NCBI GenBank assembly: GCA_022419385.1
Contig: JAJUBI010000004.1
Location: forward strand, 4,197,286 to 4,261,285
Origin: Paraconiothyrium sp. Pb-2020
Taxonomy: Eukaryota > Ascomycota > Dothideomycetes > Pleosporales > Didymosphaeriaceae
Direction: 5' to 3'
Length of the DNA stretch: 64,000 bases
Positions 1 through 11,679 of the stretch are shown here, one piece after another (the stretch's first letter is position 1; each line of letters begins with the position of its first letter). A program made the translations under genes and the position numbers. Below the pieces are notes generated by a model that saw only the letters and a list, made by a program, of their open reading frames with translations, made no database searches and was not told the DNA's origin.

Positions 1-720
1 CCACGCATGCTCCACCAACCGAATCCATTCTCCATTCTTTCCTTCACAAAAAGTACACAGCTCTCTCCTTTTCAAATCTACCACATTATTATATGTATAT
101 CTAGCGAGACATACTACTTGCAATATCATTGGGTATCTTTACTATGTCGCCTTTCTACCGCACAACATGACCTTTTTAACGTCTACATGACCTTTACATC
201 GCTCTACCACACTCGAAACATCAAAACTGCTCTAATCACCCTATAACGTCCCCCAACGCAGATAGACCAAAGCTGCGTATCAACAAAGCCACTACTTTCT
301 CAGCGCATGCCCCACACAGCGCTGCGTATGATTGCTCCGTTTCGGGCTTCGGCTGCGAAAGGTTATACGATCGTCTGATTTCCACCCCTTCCCCCTTCCG
401 TTACTAGGCGTTTCACGAGCTCCAGATCGTACCTTCACTCTAGTTGCTTGGAAGGAGCATCGCATGTCGTATCAAGTTAGCAAGACGAGGACTTCAAGAT
501 CGATGTGCGCAGCGTGAGGAAAAGCGATAGAGCGACAGCGCAATATTCATGCCTAGCCAGACTCACGCCAACCAGGGAGGCAAGGCTCAAACGCGCGAAG
601 CAGGAACAACGCAAATCTTTTATATCGTCTCTAAATGAGCATGCACATACCCTTCCCAATGCTACCCAACCCACCCGCTATGCAAACACACATCCCTCCC
701 TATAACCATGCTTTTGCACC
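1..720. other. gene-free left edge, 3' flank of glutamate-cysteine ligase
   Basis: No reading frame here looks like a protein and no splice-compatible exon set was found. The stretch lies downstream of the minus-strand glutamate-cysteine ligase, so its right part should hold that gene's 3' UTR and terminator. Nothing else is recognised. Confidence 0.5.
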
Positions 721-3017
721 TCACCTCCTCCGCCCCAACATTTCCTTTCCGAGCCCATCCCTCCCCTCCTCCCTCGTAATCTGCTCCGCCGCCTTCACAA
801 GGTCAAATGTGATTTCGTCTCCGACCACGCTGTCCTTTTGATACTGCGGATGGCTCTGCACAAAATGCCTGATCCATTTTGCCGCCGTCCAGTACGTCCC
901 GTCCGCCCGCTTGCGGATCAGATCCAGGTAGCGCGCGAGATCGCAGCGCGTCTCGACGTCGACGTTCATGCTGTCGAGGTAGCTCTCCACGAGGGGGATC
1001 AGCCCCGGGAAGCAGTCCTTGCTGCTATCCGAAGACGTCTGCCCGTTGATGACTTCGTTGATGGTCATGTGCTCGTATTCGTCTTCGACGGGGCCGAAGG
1101 GCGTGGGCGGGCGGCTGCCTTCGGCGGGGGTGGATGTGCCCGTCGAGTGCGGGTGCGAGCCGAAGGGGTTCTTGCGGAACCAGAATTTCTCGGTCGACAG
1201 GGCGTCGCGCTTGTGGGCGGTTTCCATGTTTTCGGTTACGCGCTGGATGGGGAGGTAGAAGTTTAGGTTGAAGCTGAGGATGGCGCGCGTGATGAGCACG
1301 ATGAAGATGCTGAAGGCGGCGTTTTCGAAGTCGGTGATTTGGATCTCCATGGGCCGGAACTCGACGCGCCAGCCCATGTCGGAGTTGGGCGGCGGGGGCT
1401 TAAAACGCATGTGTTGCCAGTTGGTGGATTGGAGGTTTTCAAAATGGTCGGCTTTGGAGAGATCCAGTGTCTCGAGGTCTTCGGCGAAGACGACGATGGG
1501 GTCACGGATGAAGAGATGCGCAAAGTGGGTGGCAAGAAGGTCGTCCATACCGCCTTCCACCAGGCGCTTCTTGATGTCTTCATCAACGACAAGATCTGGA
1601 TCGAGGTACTCGCGCCTTAAGCGTGGATCCTGCGATATGTATGTTGAGTTGGAAGCATAGCGGGACTTGGGTAGACGCCATCTTTCGTTCTGGAGTGGCT
1701 GGCATCTCGTTAATATCTGACGATGATACAGAAAGAACCCTGGGGGGTTGTCTTTACCTTCTCGCCAAGCTCTTCTGGTGTTCGATCGTCTACTGCTCTA
1801 CTAATTTGATTCCATCGAACATCAGTGTCAGCAAGGAAACCCTTATAGATCGGTGTCGCAGCCGTCAATGCAAGCAAAATTGGTCCAAGAGGGCTCAGTT
1901 GATCGTACATGGTACGACCTTCTTGGATGTTCTTGGCTTGGAATGTTATCTGCAGGCAACAGCTTCCCATACCAAAAGCCATAGCATCCATGTAGATGTG
2001 GTTGTCCTTGGCAGCGCCATTGCGAACATCGTCATCCTCTGGCCATTGATGGAGGTCATAATTCACAGTGGGATCTTTGAAGGGCCACTGAGTCTTCTCG
2101 TCCCTGAAAATGGGCACGTTAATCTCAACCTTCCTGCCTCTTCGCCAGCGGATGTTAGCTGCCAGGGTCGGAAAGCGAATATGCGGGTTAGCGATCTCAT
2201 CGGGCACATATTGAGATCGTAGCTTCGGACCGGATGCAGGGTATGACGGCACGATGCAGTCAGGCGAGCCGAGCCGTGGAAAAGTGGTTAGGGTGATTGG
2301 ATACTCAGTCTTTTCCATATGGTCCTTGGCTATTGTTCGTCTGCAGCGGATCAGTGCTGCTTCGAGGCACGCTAAGCGGGCCAAAACGTTACCTCCACTT
2401 CATGTTGGGTTCAACATCGAGAAGGTCTTTGAAGCCGATACCCCACGGCTTTCCAGGGGTGGCTTCCAGCATGAAGCGCCCGAATTCGGGATGAAAGACA
2501 GGGGCGGTAGTCTCAGCCTCCCTTACGATGTCAATGATTTGAGCAACAGTTCATAGGCGATAATTCTCACTTGACAGGGCCTCTTTGCACATCAGGGACG
2601 CCGCCGCCTTCTTGCAGTAGCTTCTCGTCGTTTGCTAGTGCCGCGAGGATGTCCGCTTGTCGCAGCGACAGACGGACCTTGCGGTTCTGCTCATCGTAGC
2701 ACACGACAAGATATTCGATCTGGTGGTTCCATCAGCGACCGCTCGTACGACTGAATGACCAGATGGCACCTCGTCACCCCAAAGCAATGCCGCCCTCTCT
2801 TTGCCCTTGGCGTTTCCCCAAATAGCAAGGAGTTGCTGGACACGTCAATGTATTGCTCCACATCTGCCGCATCCAGGGCACGTACTTCTATACCCCAGGA
2901 TCGGACTTTACTGGCGACCTTTCTGGCCTCTGGCCACTCCAGCGGGGTTCCCAAAGCGCTTGCGCGCCGTTAGCTAGCATATCAATGCGGTGGTGCACGG
3001 TCTCACAGCAGCCCCAT
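721..3017 (-). CDS. gcs1: glutamate-cysteine ligase catalytic subunit (gamma-glutamylcysteine synthetase)
   Basis: It joins glutamate and cysteine with ATP, the first and rate-limiting step of cytosolic glutathione synthesis. Seven exons can be read on the minus strand: 3017-3007, 2958-2886, 2835-2770, 2719-2571, 2521-2393, 2340-1758 and 1689-721. They sum to 1980 nt, or 659 residues, the usual size for the fungal enzyme. The reconstructed N-terminus MGLLALGTPLEWPEA and the blocks LLWGDEIEYLV, FHPEFGRFMLEATPGKPWG, MDAMAFGMGSCCLQ and MGWRVEFRPMEIQ are family hallmarks. Introns are 48-68 nt. The first coding exon is only 11 nt, so an ORF finder misses the true start and the exon 2-3 region looks frameshifted until the 50-nt introns are removed. 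Identity is secure; the intron 1 acceptor is a less usual AAG. Confidence 0.95.
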
Positions 3018-6000
3018 TCCCAAACGGCGTCTGTGAAGGCCAAGTTCCCGTTCGTCCCGCGCAGAATGGGCGTTCTGAGCGCCCGCCGCCGATCAGTGAG
3101 TGGCGGGCTGTTCCCTAGGATCTTGAGGAAAACTCGGGGAGTACTGCAGAAATCTAAGTTTAGCGGGGTACCCGGAGCGCAGGGCTGCAAATTCTGGACG
3201 CGCCGCGGAGGGGCGGTTAAGTGGTGCGGCCTGGCGATCGGTGTGATAGGAATATGTAGAGGCACAGTTTGCTGTAGACTGGTGTTGAGGCGCCGACATA
3301 GGACTGATGTGTGAAGCGGCTGGATTAGTAATGAGCAGGTGCATGTGGTGGTCCCGTGGAGCGGCTAGCCCCTCCGAGGAAGGACCCGAGGCCGCCCGCG
3401 CGCTTTCCGCTTTCGCTGCTTGTAAACGAGCACCCCGCCCACAGCGGCGGAGGCCCGACAGACGTGCTCTCCTCTCTTCCAGGCCATTGCGCGACGTGGG
3501 ACGACGCCGGTGACAGCGCTTCGGGCATCACAGCAGCAGTGCGTTTGGACCGAGTCGCTTGAGCCTGTCCCGTCACTTTCGCTTCCCCACGTGCGCTGCT
3601 CTCCGAAAGCTCCTGTCCACGGACGTCGACGCGACTGGCAAGAGAAGCGCCCGTCCCGCTGCATGCTGCATGCCGCATGCTTGTCTTTCGAGCCCTCTCT
3701 GGTTGGCCTTCCGGCGTCAGGGCGTGCCTCCCGCAAGCGAAGACAGCTGCAGGGCCATGCACGTCTGGCTCGCCTCGAAAAAAGGATATCTCGCTGCGGC
3801 GTTTGGGCATCGTGTGTTGAGTGTCGTCCACAGTGAGCGCTATTGGGGGTTGCTCCGCGTGGGTCGCACCGCAGCCAATCTGGGTTTATCGATCTGGCGT
3901 TACGTAGGGTCATCATCTGCGAAGAGCAGTGTAACCACTACGTTTTCGCATTATTGCACACATAAGACGTAGCTACGACCAGCATGTAGAGACAGCCATG
4001 ACATCTGACCGAAGCTAACGACTAGCGTAGACATCCCACCGCCACCACAGTCTGATAAATGAGTCTTGTGTTACCTCATGCTTAATTGATACTATCTCAT
4101 ACGTACGAGGCAATAGAGACTGTACCCCCTGCCATTCGACAACAACACTTCCACACGTGCTGGTAGAGCCCCTGGCGATAACGATACGCTATATCGCACT
4201 CACGATAATCTGTGGGTCCGAGGACTCAGAATTGTTCTGTTATATTGATTCGATGTGCCAAGAAAGAAAACACCAAGAAGTGTGACTGGAGGGTATCGGA
4301 CTGGATGGCATGGGTACCTCTCGTCGTGTTTTACACGAAAACGACCAAGATTACGAAAACCTTTGCCTTCACAGCAATTGATTCGCTCCTCCTTTCACTG
4401 AGAGTGGCGTTGTTTCCAGAAGTTTATCCTCGAGCTAGCACTTTCTAGCTCCCGATACTCACTCGTATACACCGTGCACACGATGCTTTTTCACGGCCCG
4501 CTCCCACCATGGCGCCGCTTCAGTGTCAATGACGCGGAAACGACGCCTTCCATGTGCGACATTGCGTCATGAGGAAAAAGTTGGGCATCGATGTGGTTAA
4601 GTTGCAGGAATCGCATTGGTGAAGTGTAGTCAGGGTCTGAGCCAGTTCAGCCGCACCAAGATCTCCATGTCTTCGATTATAGATCAGCACAATCCTGATG
4701 CAGTAGCAAGCTGGATCTTAATGGGACCCTCGAGACTCAGATCTCTATAACGGTTCGTAACGAGAAGAAGAAAAAATGGCGGAGATATCACCATCCGAGA
4801 GCCTCGATGACGACAGTCGTCAGACCTGCACACGCAAGGCCCGTCAACGACGACATCTAAACTATTCCGATGATAGTCCGCGATATTGACATACCCTCAT
4901 GAAGACACACATGAAGACACAGCAGGAGATACCCTTTCATGATAGATATCTCCTTGTACCTCCCGCGTCTCCGGCGCCGAAGGTAATATTCCCTCGTCAC
5001 CCAATCTTTCGCAATTCCACAACAGCATTTTCGATAATCTGCCTTACACAGCGCCACACGTAGCTTCCCACCCCCTCGGTACAACCACGTACGTCTACAC
5101 CCTCGCTGGAGAAACACCACACCACGTGCCACCCCCTCCCCAACCCGACCACCTCCGTCCTTCCCACCTCACCTCCCTCGCAGCCTACCCAACTCCTCGC
5201 CCCCACCTCCGCATCGCTTTCCCTCCCCGCTCTCACGCCTCACAAACTGCCGTACTACCCCTCACTGTGGAGTTTCCGCCCACAAATGTCGTGCTAGAGA
5301 GTATCGGGCTTGCCTTCGGGCCCCCATCCATGCCCGCCGCACCCGTGCGACATGGCATCGATCTCTACAGCCTACATCCGGCGATCTGAGCGAGCCTGCC
5401 TGCCTGCCTGCCTGCCGTGCCCGTGCTGTGCTGTGCTGTGCTTGTGCTCCGCAAGGCAACGCCGCACAGCGCACACGCGGCGCTGGGCGAATGCGGAAAG
5501 GAGAAGCGAGGGTTGTGCTACGAGGGATCCGGGGGTATGGGTGAGTTCGCCGTCCAGGCAGCCTACACGAGGGGGAGGGGAGGAGGGGAGGAGGAGGTTT
5601 CGGGCGAAGTGAGAGAGGGGAGAGGGAGGGGAGTAGATAGATAGGTAGATAGACAGGCGTCGAGGCGGGTGCTGCGGGTCGAGCGATCTGGGCATGGTGG
5701 ATAGGGGTGGATAGACGGATCGTGGATTGTGGGGGCAAGGGGCAGCGCGGGCGGGAAGCCTCAAGCGCGCATAGCCAGGCTGGACTCGGGGTGTGGGCCC
5801 GCGAATCAGCTGTTTCAGTGGGAGAGACTGTCCGAGACAAACGTACCGTAGGACTGCTTCCGAAGATGCGCTGTCTTGCGAGGAATGCTGGGAGCGGTAA
5901 AAGCCGCGAGCGGGCGGGCATCGTAAAAGCAAAGCCATGCAAGGCAAGATGCGGTGATCACTTTGTTGTGAGAACGCGCAGTGGAGGTGCTGTTGCTGTG

Positions 6001-6736
6001 TAGCGTTGCGTGCAGCGGGAGGAAAAGCAAAATGGAGCCGTGCCGAGGTCTAGTTTATCGATTAGTTGTACCCAAGTTAATTCAATTGCTTGTGACGTAG
6101 AGGCGCTTGATGATCTGAACGAATGTAGGTGTGTTGTCAACAGCGGTAGCTCTTTCGGATTTGTCTACCTCGTGCACCGCCTTGTACCTTTTCTCGGTAC
6201 GACTATCATCACACGAATTCCTCTAGTCCCACACACTTCTAACAAAGTGTGAACTCTGCTCTTGCATCTATCACTCAACGTGACACCGCCTCCAAAGAAG
6301 AACACAAACGCCGTAACCCGGGGTAGGCCTGAAAGCCGGCGGTATCTGGAAATCCATATGCTGGTGGTATAATAACAACCCACAAGAAAAGAACCGAAGT
6401 ATCTCCAAAGTCGATTAAATGTACAAAGCTTCCGTGTCTCTGATAAGACATGACAGTGCGATGAGGCAAGAATGAGGTACAGGGTCTGTAAATGCAATGA
6501 TGTTCGCGCGCCATAGCTCCTTTCCGGTAAATGACTGATGAAAAACGATGCGTATGGTAGAATATGTAACGCCAAAATCTGGTATGATATAGCCTAGCGA
6601 ATCCTAGGATGAACCTGGTACAATGACCTTTTATGTGCTGAAGTTGACCGCGGCCAAGATGCCGCTCGGGGAACGATTGGTGTGCTGAATCTGTCAATGC
6701 ATAAATTCGGAGACTCGTGAGTGATGCCGATAGACG
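3018..6736. other. 3.7-kb gene-free interval between gcs1 and the GATA gene
   Basis: The part next to 3018 should contain the gcs1 promoter and 5' leader; the part next to 6736 the GATA gene 3' UTR. GC-rich frames overlap on both strands around 3.3-3.9 and 5.3-5.9 kb, but they have low-complexity composition and no family resemblance, so I read them as chance frames. A simple-repeat cluster at 5398-5660 is listed separately. Confidence 0.5.
5398..5660. repeat. cluster of simple-sequence repeats
   Basis: Three different microsatellite tracts sit within about 260 bp: a GCCT tetranucleotide run starting near 5398, a TGTGC pentanucleotide run near 5424-5441, and a GATA-type run (GATAGATAGGTAGATAGACA) near 5634-5655. 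Between them lies a purine-rich GGGA/GAGG stretch. The block is non-coding as far as I can tell. Such tracts are usually polymorphic in length. Confidence 0.8.
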
Positions 6737-8479
6737 CTATCCGGTGGGCGATCCTTGGTCAAGCGATTTGGGTCGCAGATTCGAACTCGTCATGGGCGCT
6801 TTCCCGCCCATTTTGCGAGTCAACTTTGCATAGTCTACCTCTTATTAGCTTGAAAGCAGAAAAACATGCCTTGAGAACCTACGAAGACCGCATGCATTGC
6901 ACAGAGTTCTGGCTCCATCAGGCCCGCGTCGCCATTCGGGAGTCTCGGCTCGGTTACAGCTATGACACCTTCCTGGTGGTGCCGCTCGCTGCGTTGGCTT
7001 GTTAGGTATGAGTTCAAATTCGCTTCTACAGCGTGGGAAAAGACTTACCCCACGACGCTTCTTGGGATCGGGACCCGCGAAGCCACCAGCGCCCTTAGGG
7101 TCATCGCCATAGTTGCTCTGGACATCGTGTTCATATCCATTCATACGTGCATATCGAGGATCCTGTGGCGGTTCCACGATGCTGGCTTGATGGTTGAACA
7201 CGACCTCTCGCATCCGTTGTAGCGATATTTGTATCCTTTCACTGTGCTTCAGCATGTCATCCACTTCTTCTAGCCGCGGCATAGATTGTGGAGTCATGCC
7301 AATCCGCTGAGTGTCGTGGCTTCGTTGCCGGTAAAGTCTGCTAAACTCCGAGATACGGCCAGCACCTTCAGCCATCTGAACGAGTTAGTGTGACGACTGT
7401 GACGTAAGTTTGCTCTTCTTACCTCGTTTAGAGACGCTTCTAGGTCAAAGACTTCTAGGTGCCTCTTCACTGATTCCCCGTACGGAGCGAGACTGGCTCG
7501 GTTGAGCTTCTTCTCTTCGGGGCGGCCATCCCATTGTCCAGCATACGGACGTGGAGGCGCGGAATATGTCGTGGCTGACGGTGGATACGCTGGAGTTTGC
7601 CCTCCTGGCGCAGGTGCTGACAATGGATAACTGGACGGGTACTGCTGCTGGTAGCCATAGTTGGGATTCATTGGTCCAGCCGAGTGAGGCGCTGCCGGTT
7701 CGTACGTGGCGGACGATTGCGGCGGGTAATTATTATAAGGATAGGTCGGTCGCCCAGGGCCTGGAGGTGGTGATGGTTCTGTACGCAGTGGGTGCAGAGT
7801 GGGGAGTCTGGAGTTCTGCTGGGGAGCAGAGAACGAGGGTTGAGGTTCGGAGAAAGATGGCCGGGGTTCTGAGAAGGATGGCCGTGGTAGAGAATCCACA
7901 GGTGCTGGAGGAGGCGGCGGAGGACCAGTCGCTGTCGACGTGCTCATAAAAGGACTTCGTGTTTGGGCGAAAGGATTGGAAGGGCCCTGACTGCCATGAA
8001 TGTCGGTCGAAAAGGGTCTGGTCCTCTGGTCGGCTGGTGAGGTCGTCGTCGGAGGGAAATAGGACTGGGGCGCGGAAGTGGGTGCAGGTGGAGCACCAGG
8101 GGCGGATACTGGGAAGGCGTGTGGTGGTTCGGGGCCGCCGAGTGCTTCCTGGATGGACGGCAACGATTGTCGTGCCGGTGCCCGTTGCGCCTCCTCTTCC
8201 CCAGAGGTCCTGCGCGACTCTGGCGGCGACAGCAATCCTCCCAGCGGTCCTGGTAGTGCGCTGGCGGCAGACGATTGGTGGCCACTGTGGGAAAGCGGGT
8301 GCAACGGGTTCATTGGGGCAATGGAAGCCGAGTGTTTTCGCTGGTAATCCATCTCTTCCCGCTTAACTTGGTCCAGGTTGCTTATTGACGGGAGGCCGAT
8401 GCTACTCTACATGTTAGCAAGCACAGCCAAAGAGCGTGGGGGCAAACACGGACCTTTGCCTAGAATCGAGGGCTTCCAT
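6737..8479 (-). CDS. nsdD: GATA zinc-finger transcription factor, NsdD-like (sexual development regulator)
   Basis: Nuclear DNA-binding regulator of the NsdD/SUB-1 family, which controls sexual development, conidiation timing and secondary metabolism in ascomycetes. Exons 8479-8454, 8404-7423, 7375-7049, 6988-6883 and 6834-6737 give 512 residues. The first exon encodes MEALDSRQ and joins a conserved SIGLPSISNLDQVK segment. A long Pro/Ser/Tyr-rich region follows, then a coil around MLKHSERIQISLQRMREVVF. Near the C-terminus is one GATA finger, C-x2-C-x18-C-x2-C (CHSC...CNAC), followed after an intron by HYAKLTRKM and the family tail SNLRPKS. The intron splitting the finger right after CGL explains why the raw frame appears truncated there. 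Assignment to NsdD rather than another GATA factor rests on the C-terminal finger position, the RRGPDGARTLCNACGL core and the NLRPKS tail. Confidence 0.9.
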
Positions 8480-11400
8480 GGCAGGCGGGCGTGGCGGAGG
8501 TGACGAGCCGCGACCTGCTGGCAGAGCAGAGCAGTGAACGGCTGCGGGGGCGCGCTGTATGTATCCGCACGCAAGACCGCGAGCCGTGCAGCGAACTGCG
8601 GACCAGGGCGGTGCCGCTCAACGATCCCCAGGAGCAGCGCCTGTTGTTGCTGCAAGGACCCACGCGCGCGCAGCGGGCAACCGCCCAGAGATCTCGAAGA
8701 GGGGCCACAGAATCACAGCGTGTTGATGCTGGAGGTCGAGGGCGCACAGCGGTGTTGCAACGGGAAGCGGCGGCGGGCACAATCGGCCGTGGAGGGGCTA
8801 CCAACACTCAGTTCCGCGCGACGATGTCCTTCTCTTTTGTGCGCAACAGGCAGTGCGCAGTGCAAGCCAAGATACGGAGGGGTGGATGGTGGTCAGGTGT
8901 CCGGACAAGTTCCACGGGTGGGAGGGCGCGATGTTGGGTCCCGTGATCTCAGTGTCGAGGTGAAGGCCTGGTGGACGGGTGGGAGTTGACGGGAGGGACC
9001 AGTATAGACGCGGCGCTGCAGTCTCTTAGCAGCGATCGGAGATGGGCCGACAGAGTGGCATGGATGGGTGTGACGAGCGGGCTGCAGATGGTGGAGGGAG
9101 CCAGCAACAGATGGGGTGCTATAGGTGCCGGGGTGCAGGGCAGTATTGGGATGATGGCATGCCGCGCGAACAGGCCCATTCGTCCTCTTTGGCACTCTTT
9201 GGCTAAGCGAACGACAGGCGGTCGGCAGGGAACGCCCGCGGCGCCAGAGGCAGGCAAGATCGGCGACCATGGCCCCAGATGGGCGCCTTCGGATTTCGCT
9301 GCTCCCTGCGCGCCTGCACGCCCATGGCGTCTGCGCCGGCACGACGCTGTCGAAGGCTGTCTGTCAGACACGCGCCGCAATTGGAGCGCCGGTGCCATCG
9401 TGCCCGGCCAGGCGATCGATGAGACCCCCGGCTCACCATCATGCACTGCAGCCCCGGCTCCGGCCCACCCTGCCACCGCACCCCGGCCGCCCGTCGCCGC
9501 GACGCTGTTGAGCGCCGTGGGCGGCGGCGGGCGCGCGAGGCGTGCTTGGAGATGGAGCTGTTGAAGCGGCGAGGGCGGCCGGCAGATGCGGCGAGGTGGC
9601 TGCGTGTCTGCGAGTCCCAGGGAATCGCAGCGAATCGACGCTACCACGCCGGATCGCGGGCTAACGTCCGGCCCAATCTCACAAAAGCCCCTCTCCGCAC
9701 GACGACGAGCCGCTCAGCACCGGCAGGGCACCTTCGGCTGAGATCAGATCGCGAACAGCACCCCAGGCCCCTGCGCAGTCGGCTGGCCCTCCCTCCCAGT
9801 GGCGAGCAAAGTGGCCTGATCCGGCGCTGCGCATGGGGCTGCTCCTTTTCTGCGCGCGCTGCTTGCTTGCTGAGGCTGCTGCGTCTTCTGCGTCCCGGCA
9901 GCACGGCGCCCATGACCAGTGCCAGCCGTGGTACGTTGCGCGCCCGCCCGCCAAAGCTCCCTATTGCCACGGCCACGCAGCGTGCGCTCGCCCTCTGGTA
10001 CGCTCCCGCACGAACCGTTGGCGCCGCTCCTCTTTCCGCACGTGCCGGTGACACATGGTGGCTCTCTCTCTGACTGCGCTGCGATGCGCCCGTGCTGCTC
10101 TGCCATGATGCGCGGCGCCGCTGTCAAAAGAGGCGTGAACTGCAGCCCGCGCCCGGGATCCTGCCCACGCCTCCACGCCATCGGCACCGGCGCGCTTCGA
10201 ATCGAGATCCAGCACATCTGACGCCGTCGCCCCTTGGCGCGCAGGCCCCCGTTGTTCGACACAGGTCCTGAGCTGATGTTGCAAAACAAGCCGTCATCCT
10301 GCTGTCGATCTAAGACACACATGCACCAGCAAGATTTCTTCGCCGGCCTGACAGTCCACGCACTTGCGCGCCCGCGCCTCTTGTCCCAGCACTCGCGTTG
10401 CCGGAACAGCGGAATGACGCGCCAGCTTTACCGCACCGTCATCACGAGACCCAGCAGGCATCATCCCGTAGGTCGCCGCAACCTGCGAACCAAGATTTAT
10501 CACCGGCCATCGCGTGCCATGCCAGTCTTTCAGCGTGGACAGGCGCCTGGCCACGCATTTCTCAGCCAGATCTGTGGCTTACGACGTTGAGCAGGCGGAG
10601 CTATCGCTAGCACGATCCAAAAAGTGGGTAGTGAACTGTAGGTAACTGTAGCCGATCCAGCTGCTGTAGTCCACTCGAACTTGCGCATGGCCTACTGTGT
10701 CGACGGAACAACCGTCTACCATCGGACCCCGCAGACATTGGTGCGCATTAATAAATCCTTCTCAACATTCTGACGATCCTGCGCGGGGGAGCTGTGGTAC
10801 GATCCTCAGACCCGGAACGATTGCTGCATATAGCTTTTCTCCGACCATGGGCACGCGGCACGCGTGGGAGGAACACTGTCAGGAAGACGGCATCAGCTCA
10901 GGTTTCCATATTCGGCGGGAGTGACTCTCCCAAGCCGGGCTGATGAGTCCATCGCGCATAGGAGTTACCAGTGCTTTCCATGCACCTGGCCCTGTAGCCG
11001 CAGGATTCCATTACGGATACAAAGGCCCGTTATCTCGTTGCTGCGCGAGTTGTCTATACTTTATTATCGATACCATAAGATACGCGAGAGGTGGGGTACA
11101 TTGGCCGTGTTGTTATCCGGGCACCTCACGTAATAACGCTCTGCATGTCTGAGATGCCGCACGTCGAGCACAGCGGCGTTGCCCATATCAAAACAAGATC
11201 TGACAAGACGCGCGAGGCGTCCGCGGCGGGCACAACTGCGCGGCTGGCTAAAGTTGACTTTCCACTCGTCTGTCGCGCCAACAAGCTGAGATGCTTGCAC
11301 GTTGGAGATAGGCGAAGAGAAGGCCCCACAGATGGTATCATCGCCATGGAAGATTGCCCTGGAGCCATGTGTCACCCGGCTCCTGTTTCAAGAGTCAGGA

Positions 11401-11632
11401 TCCACGCTACCAACACCCGCCTGCGAACTCTAAATCTTGGCACCTCACGACCCCTCGTTCGAAAGGGGGCGGGCGCGTCTCTGCCTCGTGTATACCTTCA
11501 CATGTTAGGCATCGATCCCTGGAGTCGCTTCGCGACTCGGTATGCTTGCTGTTTGCCTCCAGTCTGCAGGCCTTTGAGACTCACCGACTTTGTCTTGTCC
11601 CGTCCTTCCGCACGCTGCACACGCAATACTCT

Positions 11633-11679
11633 CAACTTCGGTACCTTCATACATGAGGGTACACGCTGTACCAAAGTTG
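11633..11679. repeat. nested inverted repeats (alternative hairpins)
   Basis: Outer arms CAACTTCGGTAC (11633-11644) and GTACCAAAGTTG (11668-11679) are complementary except for one base. Inside them TACCTTCAT pairs with ATGAGGGTA with one mismatch and shares bases with the outer left arm, so the two stems partly exclude each other. It lies in the gene-free tract upstream of nsdD; no function can be read from sequence. Confidence 0.6.

Noticed and set aside
2691..2954. Apparent frameshifts in the first part of gcs1
   Set aside because: Fully explained by 48-50-nt introns with GT...AG ends; the spliced product matches the family without gaps.
5262..5947. Two overlapping minus-strand frames of about 190-226 residues
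   Set aside because: They run through microsatellites and have low-complexity Ser/Pro/Arg composition in more than one frame.
6780..6800. GTTCGAATC box resembling a tRNA B-box (minus strand)
   Set aside because: It lies inside the nsdD coding tail; no A-box or cloverleaf around it.
6845..6905. Apparent truncation of the GATA zinc finger after CGL
   Set aside because: A 48-nt intron restores HYAKLTRKM and the family tail.
8949..9647. 232-residue minus-strand frame and overlapping plus-strand frames at 8.5-10.3 kb
   Set aside because: Ala/Pro/Arg-rich frames on both strands of GC-rich DNA, no domain, no matching splice structure.
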